This document shows positions 7,061 to 13,135 of a stretch of 19,125 nt of DNA, in pieces. Each line of letters starts with the position of its first letter. Positions within the stretch are counted from its first letter, which is position 1. This DNA comes from RGIG4034 sp045628945 (GTDB taxonomy: Bacteria; Bacillota; Clostridia; Lachnospirales; Lachnospiraceae): contig JAZQQG010000044.1 of the NCBI GenBank assembly GCA_045628945.1, forward strand, positions 1 through 19,125. Reading direction: 5' to 3'. The translations under genes were made by a program, and so were the position numbers. The notes under the pieces were generated by a model. That model saw only the letters and a program-made list of their open reading frames with translations, made no database searches and had not been told where the DNA came from.

Positions 7061-7240
7061 TTATTTCTTAACAAATTGATTCTTCGCCGCATCATAAGTA
7101 TACCCTGCCGCCGACATCGTAGCCAACAGTGCTTCACAGTCCTCGTCAAGATCGTCGCACAGTGCATCCAGACTGTCATAGAAGTCACGAAGTTTTGTAT
7201 TTAATACGCTGAACAGCAGATTCGCATCCTTGGGAAGCAT
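7061..7240 (-). CDS. DUF4250 domain-containing small protein
   Basis: 59-residue protein, ATG at 7240 and TAA at 7061. A GTGAGGA ribosome binding site lies about seven bases upstream. The protein begins MLPKDANLLFSVLNTKLRDF, then an acidic helix (YDSLDALCDDLDEDCEALLA), and ends GYTYDAAKNQFVKK. This matches the DUF4250 family, known from Clostridia and Bacteroidetes as single-domain proteins of about this size, with unknown function. It is soluble, acidic and probably helical, with a short C-terminal hairpin. It lies just downstream of the clpB terminator and 79 bp upstream of rarA on the same strand. A longer frame on the same strand (6991-7188) is a shadow of this gene. Confidence 0.88.
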   Translation of the reverse strand: MLPKDANLLFSVLNTKLRDFYDSLDALCDDLDEDCEALLATMSAAGYTYDAAKNQFVKK

Positions 7241-7253
7241 AGTATTTCCTCAC

Positions 7254-7289
7254 AAAAAAAGATTCAGGTCGGAGCTCCCAACCTGAATC
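7254..7289 (-). terminator. Intrinsic terminator of clpB
   Basis: On the minus strand GATTCAGGT (7281-7289) pairs perfectly with ACCTGAATC (7261-7269), and the loop contains a further GGAG/CTCC pairing. Seven Ts follow directly (7254-7260). This is a classical Rho-independent terminator about 40 bases after the clpB stop. Its T-run almost abuts the DUF4250 ribosome binding site. Confidence 0.93.
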
Positions 7290-7291
7290 CT

Positions 7292-7300
7292 ATCATAGCA
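7292..7300 (-). promoter_or_regulatory. Candidate extended -10 promoter for DUF4250-rarA
   Basis: TGCTATGAT on the minus strand is an extended -10 element immediately upstream of the terminator stem. No good -35 is seen (TACAAA at the 17-bp position). Initiation about seven bases on, near 7285, would fall inside the first arm of the terminator stem. Confidence 0.4.
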
Positions 7301-7312
7301 CGTTTCCGTGCT
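7297..7312 (-). other. GNRA-tetraloop hairpin after clpB
   Basis: Minus-strand AGCACG-GAAA-CGTGCT: a perfect 6-bp stem closed by a GAAA tetraloop, 15 bases after the clpB stop and just before the intrinsic terminator. No T-run follows it directly. It may stabilise the clpB 3' end or be part of a tandem terminator. Confidence 0.55.
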
Positions 7313-7327
7313 GTTTTGTATTCTTTT

Positions 7328-9904
7328 TTAGCGAACGAACAGCTCGCCATCCGCAACATCAACAGTAATTGTGTCGCCCTCATGCACCTCATCCGAGAGA
7401 ATCTTACGGGCCGCCATGGTCTCCACATACTTCTGGATATAGCGTTTCAGCGGTCTTGCCCCGTAGACAGGATCGTAACCTTCCGCAACAATCTTCGCTC
7501 TGGCCGCCTCCGTAATGGCAACCGACAGTTCCTTTTCCTTGAGTCTGGCATTGAGGTCTGCAAGAATCAGATCAATGATGCCGGCAATATTTTCTCTGGT
7601 TAACGGCTTGAACATCACAATCTCGTCCAGACGATTTAAGAACTCCGGTCGGAAAGAAGCACGAAGTTCCTCCATGGCCGCATTGGCTGCCTCCTCCGTA
7701 ATGTTGCCCTCAGAATCGATACCGTCCAGCAGGTAGTGCGCCCCGATATTCGAGGTCATAATCAGAATCGTATTCTTAATGTCCACGGTACGTCCCTGAG
7801 AATCCGTGATTCGTCCGTCATCCAGCACCTGCAACAGGACATTAAACACATCCGGATGGGCCTTCTCCACCTCATCAAACAATACAACGCTGTAGGGTTT
7901 GCGGCGCACCGCCTCCGTCAACTGTCCTCCTTCATCATACCCAACATATCCGGGAGGCGCTCCGATCAGACGGCTGACGGAATGCTTCTCCATGTACTCA
8001 CTCATATCAATACGAACCATATTGGTCTCATCGTCAAACAGGACTGCCGCAATGGACTTGGCAAGCTCGGTCTTACCGACACCGGTGGGACCTAAGAACA
8101 GGAAGGAACCAATCGGTTTCTTCGGATCCTTAATACCGGCCTTTGAACGAAGAATGGCCTCACTGACACGGGTAACGCCCTCGTCCTGCCCCATAACACG
8201 CTTATGCAGTTCCTTCTCCAGATGAAGAATCTTGTCGCGTTCTCCCTCGTTTAACTTCGCTACCGGAATACCGGTCCAACGGGATACGATGCGGGCAATC
8301 TCCTCCTCGGAAACACTCTCATGCACCAGGGTCATCTCCTTGGCCCCCAAACGTTTCTCTTCTTCCTCCAATTCTCGCTTAAGCCCCGGAAGGGTTCCGT
8401 AGGAAAGCTCCGCAGCCTTCTCTAAGTTGCCCTCACGCTCTGCAATCTGAATCTGAGAGTTCGTGGCATCAATCTGCTCGCGAAGCTTACTTAAACGCTC
8501 CACGTTGCTTTTTTCCTGATCCCAAAGAGCCTTGGAGTTCTGGAATTCATCCTTTACCTCCGCAAGTTCTTTGCTTAGATTCGCCAGACGTTCCTCACTT
8601 AAATGGTCCGTCTCCTTCTTCAGGGCCGCAACCTCAATCTCCATCTGGAGCATCTTACGGCGAAGCTCATCCAACTCCGTAGGCATGGAGTCCAATTCCG
8701 TCTTAATGAGCGCACAAGCCTCATCCACAAGGTCAATGGCCTTGTCCGGAAGGAATCGGTCCGAAATATATCGATTCGACAACACCGCCGCACTCACCAG
8801 CGCATTGTCCATAATCTTCACGCCATGGAAAACCTCGTAACGCTCCTTTAAGCCTCGCAGAATCGAAATGGTATCCTCCACCGTAGGCTCATCCACCAGC
8901 ACGGGCTGGAAACGACGTTCCAGAGCAGGATCCTTCTCAATATATTCGCGGTACTCATCCAGCGTAGTGGCTCCGATACAATGAAGCTCGCCTCTTGCCA
9001 ACATGGGCTTTAGCATATTCCCCGCATCCAGTGCGCCGTCCGTTTTGCCGGCACCGACGATGGTATGTAACTCATCAATGAAAAGAAGAATCTGGCCTTC
9101 GCTCTTTCGTACCTCATCCAGTACCGATTTCAATCGCTCTTCAAATTCTCCCCGATACTTGGCACCGGCCACCAGAGCACCCATATCCAGCGCAAAAATC
9201 TTCTTATCCTTCAGGCCAGCAGGAACATCTCCTGCTACGATTCTTCTGGCAAGTCCCTCCACAACAGCGGTCTTACCGACACCGGGTTCTCCGATGAGCA
9301 CCGGATTGTTCTTGGTCTTACGGGACAGGATTCGAATGACATTTCGAATCTCATCATCTCGTCCGATGACCGGATCCAGTTTCTCTCCTCTGGCCTTCTC
9401 AACCAATTCCTCTCCGTACTTACCAAGTGCGTCGTAGGTTGCTTCCGGATTATCACTTACCACGCGCTGATTGCCGCGTACAGTGGCAAGGGCCTGCAGG
9501 AAATTCTCCCTTTCGATTCCGAATTCCTTAAACAGTGCCTTCATCACCTTGTTTGGGTTCTTCAGCATACTGAGGAAAAGATGCTCGACCGAGACATAGG
9601 AATCTCCCATTCTCTTTGCTTCCTCTTCTGCCATAATTAACGTACGGTTCAGTTCTTCACTGACGGTAAGCTTGCCTCCGCTTACCTTCACCTTGGCCTC
9701 CAGCGCTGCCTTCGCACGCTGAACAAATGCTTCTCCGGAGACTCCGATTTTTTCGATCAATTTAAGAATCAACGAATCCTCGGAGGAGATCAAACTAACC
9801 AGGAGATGTTCTTCGTCCATCTCCTGATTGCCATATTCATAAGCTAATTTCTCACATTCCTGAATTGCTTCTACCGATTTCTGGGTAAACTTAGAAATAT
9901 CCAT
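7328..9904 (-). CDS. clpB: ATP-dependent disaggregase chaperone ClpB
   Basis: Hexameric Hsp100 disaggregase that threads aggregated protein through its pore together with DnaK; cytoplasmic, stress-related. 858 aa, full length. The ATG at 9904 follows AAGGGGGTG with a six-base spacer. The Clp N-terminal repeat domain covers about 1-145. NBD1: Walker A GEPGVGKT (205-212), pore loop KYRGEFEER (249-257), Walker B LLFIDELH (273-280). A coiled-coil middle domain (about 400-525) is present, which marks ClpB as distinct from ClpA and ClpC. NBD2: Walker A GPTGVGKT (605-612), pore loop GYVGY (652-656), Walker B VVLFDEVE (673-680). No ClpP-binding IGF/IGL loop was seen, consistent with disaggregase function. 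It has its own promoter and terminator and appears monocistronic. An inverted repeat overlaps the promoter -35. Confidence 0.98.
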   Translation of the reverse strand: MDISKFTQKSVEAIQECEKLAYEYGNQEMDEEHLLVSLISSEDSLILKLIEKIGVSGEAFVQRAKAALEAKVKVSGGKLTVSEELNRTLIMAEEEAKRMGDSYVSVEHLFLSMLKNPNKVMKALFKEFGIERENFLQALATVRGNQRVVSDNPEATYDALGKYGEELVEKARGEKLDPVIGRDDEIRNVIRILSRKTKNNPVLIGEPGVGKTAVVEGLARRIVAGDVPAGLKDKKIFALDMGALVAGAKYRGEFEERLKSVLDEVRKSEGQILLFIDELHTIVGAGKTDGALDAGNMLKPMLARGELHCIGATTLDEYREYIEKDPALERRFQPVLVDEPTVEDTISILRGLKERYEVFHGVKIMDNALVSAAVLSNRYISDRFLPDKAIDLVDEACALIKTELDSMPTELDELRRKMLQMEIEVAALKKETDHLSEERLANLSKELAEVKDEFQNSKALWDQEKSNVERLSKLREQIDATNSQIQIAEREGNLEKAAELSYGTLPGLKRELEEEEKRLGAKEMTLVHESVSEEEIARIVSRWTGIPVAKLNEGERDKILHLEKELHKRVMGQDEGVTRVSEAILRSKAGIKDPKKPIGSFLFLGPTGVGKTELAKSIAAVLFDDETNMVRIDMSEYMEKHSVSRLIGAPPGYVGYDEGGQLTEAVRRKPYSVVLFDEVEKAHPDVFNVLLQVLDDGRITDSQGRTVDIKNTILIMTSNIGAHYLLDGIDSEGNITEEAANAAMEELRASFRPEFLNRLDEIVMFKPLTRENIAGIIDLILADLNARLKEKELSVAITEAARAKIVAEGYDPVYGARPLKRYIQKYVETMAARKILSDEVHEGDTITVDVADGELFVR

Positions 9905-9929
9905 GGTTTACACCCCCTTTTCAATGCCC

Positions 9930-9957
9930 ATTTTAGCACGAAACCCTCCTTTTTCAA
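9930..9957 (-). promoter_or_regulatory. clpB promoter (-35 TTGAAA, extended -10 TGCTAAAAT)
   Basis: Minus-strand TTGAAA (9952-9957), 16-bp spacer, TAAAAT (9930-9935) preceded by TGC. Initiation would be near 9923, giving a leader of about 19 nt that carries the GGGGGTG ribosome binding site. No CIRCE element or CtsR-type heptad repeat was recognised nearby. Confidence 0.7.
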
Positions 9958-9963
9958 GGAGGG
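9944..9963. promoter_or_regulatory. 20-bp inverted repeat over the clpB -35 (candidate operator)
   Basis: Perfect 8-bp arms CCCTCCTT / AAGGAGGG around a 4-base centre. The minus-strand -35 hexamer TTGAAA lies across the centre. The hairpin could also act as a weak terminator for the HAD gene, but only TTTCG follows on the minus strand. An operator or a terminator are both possible; placement over the -35 favours an operator. Confidence 0.5.
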
Positions 9964-10006
9964 CAGGCTTGATTTCACAAATCTTTATGAGACTTCATTT
10001 TCTGTT

Positions 10007-10033
10007 AATAAATAGAGAAGCCTTCGCATTCTC
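10007..10033 (-). terminator. Weak intrinsic terminator candidate after the HAD gene
   Basis: Minus-strand GAGAA-T-GC-GAAG-GC-TTCTC forms a 7-bp stem with one bulged T. It is followed by TATTTATT and starts nine bases after the HAD stop. The stem is short and the T-run interrupted, so termination is plausible but not certain. The rest of the 9905-10042 gap holds the clpB promoter and its inverted repeat. Confidence 0.4.
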
Positions 10034-10042
10034 AACAGAGGA

Positions 10043-10735
10043 TTATTCCCGGTCGTCCGGCTCAAACAAATCCATAATTCGATCCAGGCTTTCTACGCAT
10101 GCGTAAAGACGGGAAGCACTCTCCGCATCCGGCCCGGTCTGATCCGGCACCATCACAACACGCAGGCCTGCCCGATATGCGGACAGGATTCCGTTCGGAG
10201 CATCCTCCACCGCCATACATTCTTCCGGCAGAAAACCCAACTGCTCGCATGCATAGAGATAGACATCCGGCGAGGGCTTGCCCTCGGCAACCATTCTCGC
10301 GCTGATGACACGGTCAAAATAGCCGTCCAATCCGGCCTTTTTAAGATATTCCGTCGCACGATCCAGGTCCGTCGCGGTAGCAATCGCGGTTACCACACCG
10401 TGCTCGCGAAGATACGTAAGCAGCTCCACGGCTCCTTTTTTGCGCGGGACACCGTATTTCGCCACCAGTTCATCGAAATAGACCTTACGAATTGCCCGGG
10501 CTCCGTCATAATCAAAGTCCTGCCCGTACCATTCACGGAATTGGTTCGGCGCAAAGGGTCTTCCCAGCGAACGAAGGGATAGATACTGTTCCCTCGTCAT
10601 CACAAAACCCAGTTCGGCAATCGTGCGCGGCCATACCTCGGCATAGAAACGCTCCGTATCGATCAGGGTACCGTCCAGATCGAAGATGACCGCCCGAATT
10701 GCAGTATGCTCTTTTGACAAAATCACCTTAGCCAT
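10043..10735 (-). CDS. HAD-superfamily hydrolase, subfamily IA (beta-phosphoglucomutase/phosphatase-like)
   Basis: 230-aa haloacid dehalogenase-type phosphatase or phosphomutase; soluble. Motif I FDLDGTLIDTE (18-28) supplies the nucleophile D19 and acid D21. A helical cap (about 30-100) follows. Motif II is at T120 in AIATATD, motif III is K153 in GKPSPDVY, and motif IV is E177-D178 in VEDAPNGILSA. The substrate cannot be told; beta-phosphoglucomutase, phosphoglycolate phosphatase and sugar-phosphatase relatives share these motifs. The ATG at 10735 overlaps the end of the preceding gene by 8 bp and has no strong ribosome binding site of its own, so translation is likely coupled. As last gene of a lipid-related unit it may dephosphorylate an intermediate of that pathway, which is inference. 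Confidence 0.92.
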   Translation of the reverse strand: MAKVILSKEHTAIRAVIFDLDGTLIDTERFYAEVWPRTIAELGFVMTREQYLSLRSLGRPFAPNQFREWYGQDFDYDGARAIRKVYFDELVAKYGVPRKKGAVELLTYLREHGVVTAIATATDLDRATEYLKKAGLDGYFDRVISARMVAEGKPSPDVYLYACEQLGFLPEECMAVEDAPNGILSAYRAGLRVVMVPDQTGPDAESASRLYACVESLDRIMDLFEPDDRE

Positions 10736-11018
10736 GAAGTCCGTTGGTCTGGCGAATCATATCTTCCACAACGATGTCGTAGATCTCGCCAAGAGTATTG
10801 CAGTACTCTAAGATTTTCCAGGGTTCATTGGTATGGAAGTGAATCTTAATCAGATCCTCATCCCCTGCTGCGATTAAGGAATTGCCCTCGAAGTGGTCCG
10901 TGATGTAATCAGCGATTGCATCCTCATCCAGATCCTCGTCACGACGATCGATTAAGAGCTGCGTGTCGTAACGATATGCGAACTGATCGTCTTCTGCATC
11001 AATACTATTCATTGCCAT
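10728..11018 (-). CDS. Stand-alone FakA/YloV-type middle-domain protein
   Basis: 96-aa soluble acidic protein. The block FEGNSLIAAGDEDLIKIHFH, then TNEPWKILEYCNTLGEIYDI and VVEDMIRQ, closely follows the region of FakA (fatty acid kinase, YloV/DAK-related) that reads roughly GDSLVVVGDDDLIKVHVHTN...GEL.NIKIENMREQ. The N-terminal DhaL kinase domain and the C-terminal domain of FakA are both absent, so this is a single-domain relative, not a kinase by itself. Where FakA has YxYCTE, this protein has YRYDTQ (residues 16-21): the Cys is replaced by Asp while the HxH pair is kept. The ATG at 11018 follows AAGGAG by nine bases and overlaps the preceding gene by 14 bp; its end overlaps the HAD gene by 8 bp. 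Database entries sometimes label such proteins 'kinase to dihydroxyacetone kinase', which would overstate what is here. Confidence 0.82.
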   Translation of the reverse strand: MAMNSIDAEDDQFAYRYDTQLLIDRRDEDLDEDAIADYITDHFEGNSLIAAGDEDLIKIHFHTNEPWKILEYCNTLGEIYDIVVEDMIRQTNGLHG

Positions 11019-11313
11019 TTTCTTGTTCTCCTTTGGATAAATAATTATAATCCGAATTCTTCTTGGAATACGGATTCACATTCTTAGTCACGGGACTCGG
11101 TGCACTCCCCAACCGATTCGCCCCAAACAGCACCAGGGTTACCAAAAGTGCATGTAACACCCAGATTCCGATCGGAATCAGAGCCACCCACCAGGGAAGG
11201 ATATGAAAAACATGCAGAAGCCACAGCACTCCTGCTAACAAAAGCCACTCAAAACGGAATGCCAGGTTTACAAGGAAACTGATTAAAAAACCATGATCTT
11301 TTTCTTTTTTCAT
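11005..11313 (-). CDS. Small membrane protein, two predicted helices
   Basis: 102 aa, no family recognised. After a charged start (MKKEKDHGFL) there are two hydrophobic segments, about 10-38 (ISFLVNLAFRFEWLLLAGVLWLL) and 40-64 (PWWVALIPIGIWVLHALLVTLVLF), then a polar tail rich in Asn, Ser and Lys that ends EQENGNE. It is probably a two-helix inner-membrane protein with both ends on the same side. The ATG at 11313 overlaps the stop of the PAP2 gene by ATGA and has AGGAGG seven bases upstream; its own stop lies 14 bp inside the FakA-like gene. Tight coupling to both neighbours suggests a partner or scaffold role for the PAP2 enzyme or lipid kinase, which is inference. Confidence 0.8.
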   Translation of the reverse strand: MKKEKDHGFLISFLVNLAFRFEWLLLAGVLWLLHVFHILPWWVALIPIGIWVLHALLVTLVLFGANRLGSAPSPVTKNVNPYSKKNSDYNYLSKGEQENGNE

Positions 11314-12005
11314 ACACTCTCCTCCTTCGTTTCTTGCTTGTTCTTACGAAACAGGGTGAAAAAGTTAAATCCAAACCCATAGGTTGCCACGCCCATCACA
11401 ATGCCCAGAACCACCGCGGCCGTCACATCAATGATGGAATGCTGCTTTACAAACATGGTGGATAAGACAATGCTTAAGCCCCAAACACAGGTAATCAGTT
11501 TGATTCCGAGATTGCGGCCGATCTTCTTCGAACGAAGAACCGCATACATAATCATCAGGGAATTATAGACATGAATACTGGGCACCAGATTCGTGCAGGT
11601 ATCCGTCGCATACAGCTTGCGGATAATGGCATAACACATTCCCTTGCCTTCCGCTACCCGCTCCATGGGACGCAGGTCGTGGGCATTCGGCCAGATTGCC
11701 GAAAGGACGATGAACAACGTCATCCCTACCGTAAGGGTAGTGAATAGCTTCGTGTATTCTTCTTTATCGAAAAAGACAAAGAGACACACATACAGTCCCA
11801 CGAAAAGAAACCAGGAATCGTAGGGCAGAATAAAGCCCACGACAAAGGGAATCCTGTCATCAATCGAAGTGTGCAGAATCGTATAGGCATCTGCCGGAAT
11901 ATTCACATGCTCAATGATATAAAAGAAAATAAGGTACACAATCATGTATGCAACAATATACAGTCCATGATGATACTTGCGTACGAAATCAAGTGCTTTG
12001 CGCAT
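11310..12005 (-). CDS. PAP2-superfamily membrane protein (Aur1/Ipt1-like group)
   Basis: 231-aa integral membrane protein with about six hydrophobic helices. The ATG at 12005 has GAGGAG seven bases upstream, 11 bases after the lipid kinase stop; an upstream extension of the frame lies inside that gene and is not used. PAP2-type catalytic blocks are visible: NAHDLRPMER (about 107-116, first-motif region), VPSIHVYNSL (141-150, with the catalytic-type His145) and FVKQHSIIDV (185-194, with His189 and Asp193). The PSxHV / KQHxxxDV form is that of the PAP2_3 group, which includes inositol-phosphoceramide synthase-like phosphotransferases as well as lipid phosphatases. It may remove or transfer a phosphate or phospho-head-group on a membrane lipid. 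Which of the two cannot be told here. Confidence 0.88.
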   Translation of the reverse strand: MRKALDFVRKYHHGLYIVAYMIVYLIFFYIIEHVNIPADAYTILHTSIDDRIPFVVGFILPYDSWFLFVGLYVCLFVFFDKEEYTKLFTTLTVGMTLFIVLSAIWPNAHDLRPMERVAEGKGMCYAIIRKLYATDTCTNLVPSIHVYNSLMIMYAVLRSKKIGRNLGIKLITCVWGLSIVLSTMFVKQHSIIDVTAAVVLGIVMGVATYGFGFNFFTLFRKNKQETKEESV

Positions 12006-12016
12006 TATTCTCTCCT

Positions 12017-12973
12017 CTAATGGTAGAGTTTTAACTGATCGGCAATGCAGGTCATCTCCACATGATCTACCTTCGCCGGAACCTCGCCGTCGGTGTGCAA
12101 CCATACCGGCTCATCCACGTCAATGACGATTCGCTTACCGCGATACTCATCGATATTCTTATGCTTCAGATGCTTGCCCTTGAACGCGCTCGGTAACACG
12201 CGAAGAATCTTGCCGCGGGAAACATCTCCCACAACGCAGACCTCCAGTTCCCCGTCATTGTATAACGCGTGGGGGCAGAACATAAAACCGCCACCCTCAT
12301 ACTTATGCACCATACCGGCCACGAAAAGGAACTTGCTTAAGGTAATCGGCTCCCGGTCATCAATGGCAATGCGACAAGGAATGGCCGGGCTGCTCATCAG
12401 TTTCTTCAGTGCAATGAACAGGTAGACCAGTTTTCCCAAACCGATCTTGTTAAAGAACTTCTTCGCTTTCGTATGCATAACACCTTCGCAGACATCGGCA
12501 TCGAATCCGATTCCCGCACTTACGGCAAAACGCTTCGTCTCCGTCTTGGTAGCATTGTCGCCTTCTGCCCCGGGAACACCATAGCGATAGGTAATCTCAC
12601 CCATATCCATACGGGCAATTCTCTTGCAGTGAAGAATCGCATCCAGCGCTTCCTTCGGATGCTTGCTGATCTTCATATCTCTGGCAAGGTCATTGCTGGA
12701 ACCGGTCGGAATATACCCCAAAGTAGTCTTCCCGAAATCAACGATTCCGCTGATTACCTCATTCATCGTGCCGTCACCACCGAGCACAATGAGGGTTACC
12801 TCCTTCGTCAGGTTGCTTGTCAGCTCTTCTGCCAGCTTCGTCGCATCCCCGACATGCTTTGTAAAATGAACCTGATACTCCGCATTCTCCTCCTGCAGAA
12901 TCGCCTCCACCTGATTCCACAGTTTGCGCCCCTTCCCGGACTTCGATGCGGGATTCACAATAATATTGTACAT
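12017..12973 (-). CDS. Diacylglycerol/sphingosine-type lipid kinase (DagK/YegS family)
   Basis: 318-aa ATP-dependent lipid kinase, cytoplasmic and membrane-associated. It phosphorylates diacylglycerol or a related lipid to give a phosphatidic-acid-type product. The ATG at 12973 follows GGGAG by eight bases; an upstream in-frame ATG (12997) has no ribosome binding site. DAGK catalytic domain: NPASKSGKG (7-15), GGDGTMNEVISG (65-76) and PTGSSNDLAR (89-98). The C-terminal beta-sandwich has SAGIGFDADV, GGGFMFCPHALYNDGELEVC and the terminal LHTDGE block. B. subtilis DgkB is a related soluble kinase that recycles diacylglycerol, but B. subtilis dgkB is not next to such genes. This is the first gene of a five-gene unit with its own promoter, divergent from glyA. 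Confidence 0.95.
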   Translation of the reverse strand: MYNIIVNPASKSGKGRKLWNQVEAILQEENAEYQVHFTKHVGDATKLAEELTSNLTKEVTLIVLGGDGTMNEVISGIVDFGKTTLGYIPTGSSNDLARDMKISKHPKEALDAILHCKRIARMDMGEITYRYGVPGAEGDNATKTETKRFAVSAGIGFDADVCEGVMHTKAKKFFNKIGLGKLVYLFIALKKLMSSPAIPCRIAIDDREPITLSKFLFVAGMVHKYEGGGFMFCPHALYNDGELEVCVVGDVSRGKILRVLPSAFKGKHLKHKNIDEYRGKRIVIDVDEPVWLHTDGEVPAKVDHVEMTCIADQLKLYH

Positions 12974-13014
12974 TCTTATTCTCCCTCGACATGCCATTCT
13001 GACATATCATTCTT

Positions 13015-13043
13015 ATTCTACCAAAAAATAATGCGTGGGTAAA
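13015..13043 (-). promoter_or_regulatory. Promoter of the lipid kinase operon
   Basis: Minus-strand TTTACC (13038-13043), 17-bp spacer, TAGAAT (13015-13020) with TGG just before it (extended -10). Initiation near 13008 gives a leader of about 35 nt. It faces away from the glyA promoter 30 bp away. Confidence 0.6.
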
Positions 13044-13071
13044 TATAATCTTTTCCCCTACGGAAATCACC

Positions 13072-13100
13072 TTGCGTGGACCCTGTGCGTATGCTATAAT
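13072..13100 (+). promoter_or_regulatory. glyA promoter
   Basis: TTGCGT (13072-13077), exact 17-bp spacer, consensus TATAAT (13095-13100) with an extended TGC. Initiation near 13107 leaves a short leader of about 29 nt with GGAGG at 13122-13126. There is no room for a riboswitch. Confidence 0.8.
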
Positions 13101-13135
13101 TTTCGACAGATTATTCTATACGGAGGTATTCACAT

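Noticed and set aside
6991..7188. 65-codon minus-strand frame between rarA and clpB
   Set aside because: It overlaps the DUF4250 gene in another frame, has no ribosome binding site and a random-looking composition. A 19-residue sub-frame at its end (MEYDWNAW...) also lacks a ribosome binding site.
7328..9904. Long plus-strand frames inside clpB
   Set aside because: All are opposite-strand shadows of a complete, highly conserved ClpB.
9905..9963. CIRCE (HrcA) or CtsR site before clpB
   Set aside because: GTGCTAA resembles one CIRCE half, but the other half is missing at the required spacing, and no GGTCAAA direct repeat is present.
13101..13135. Glycine or folate riboswitch before glyA
   Set aside because: The leader is only about 29 nt from the predicted start, too short for a known riboswitch.
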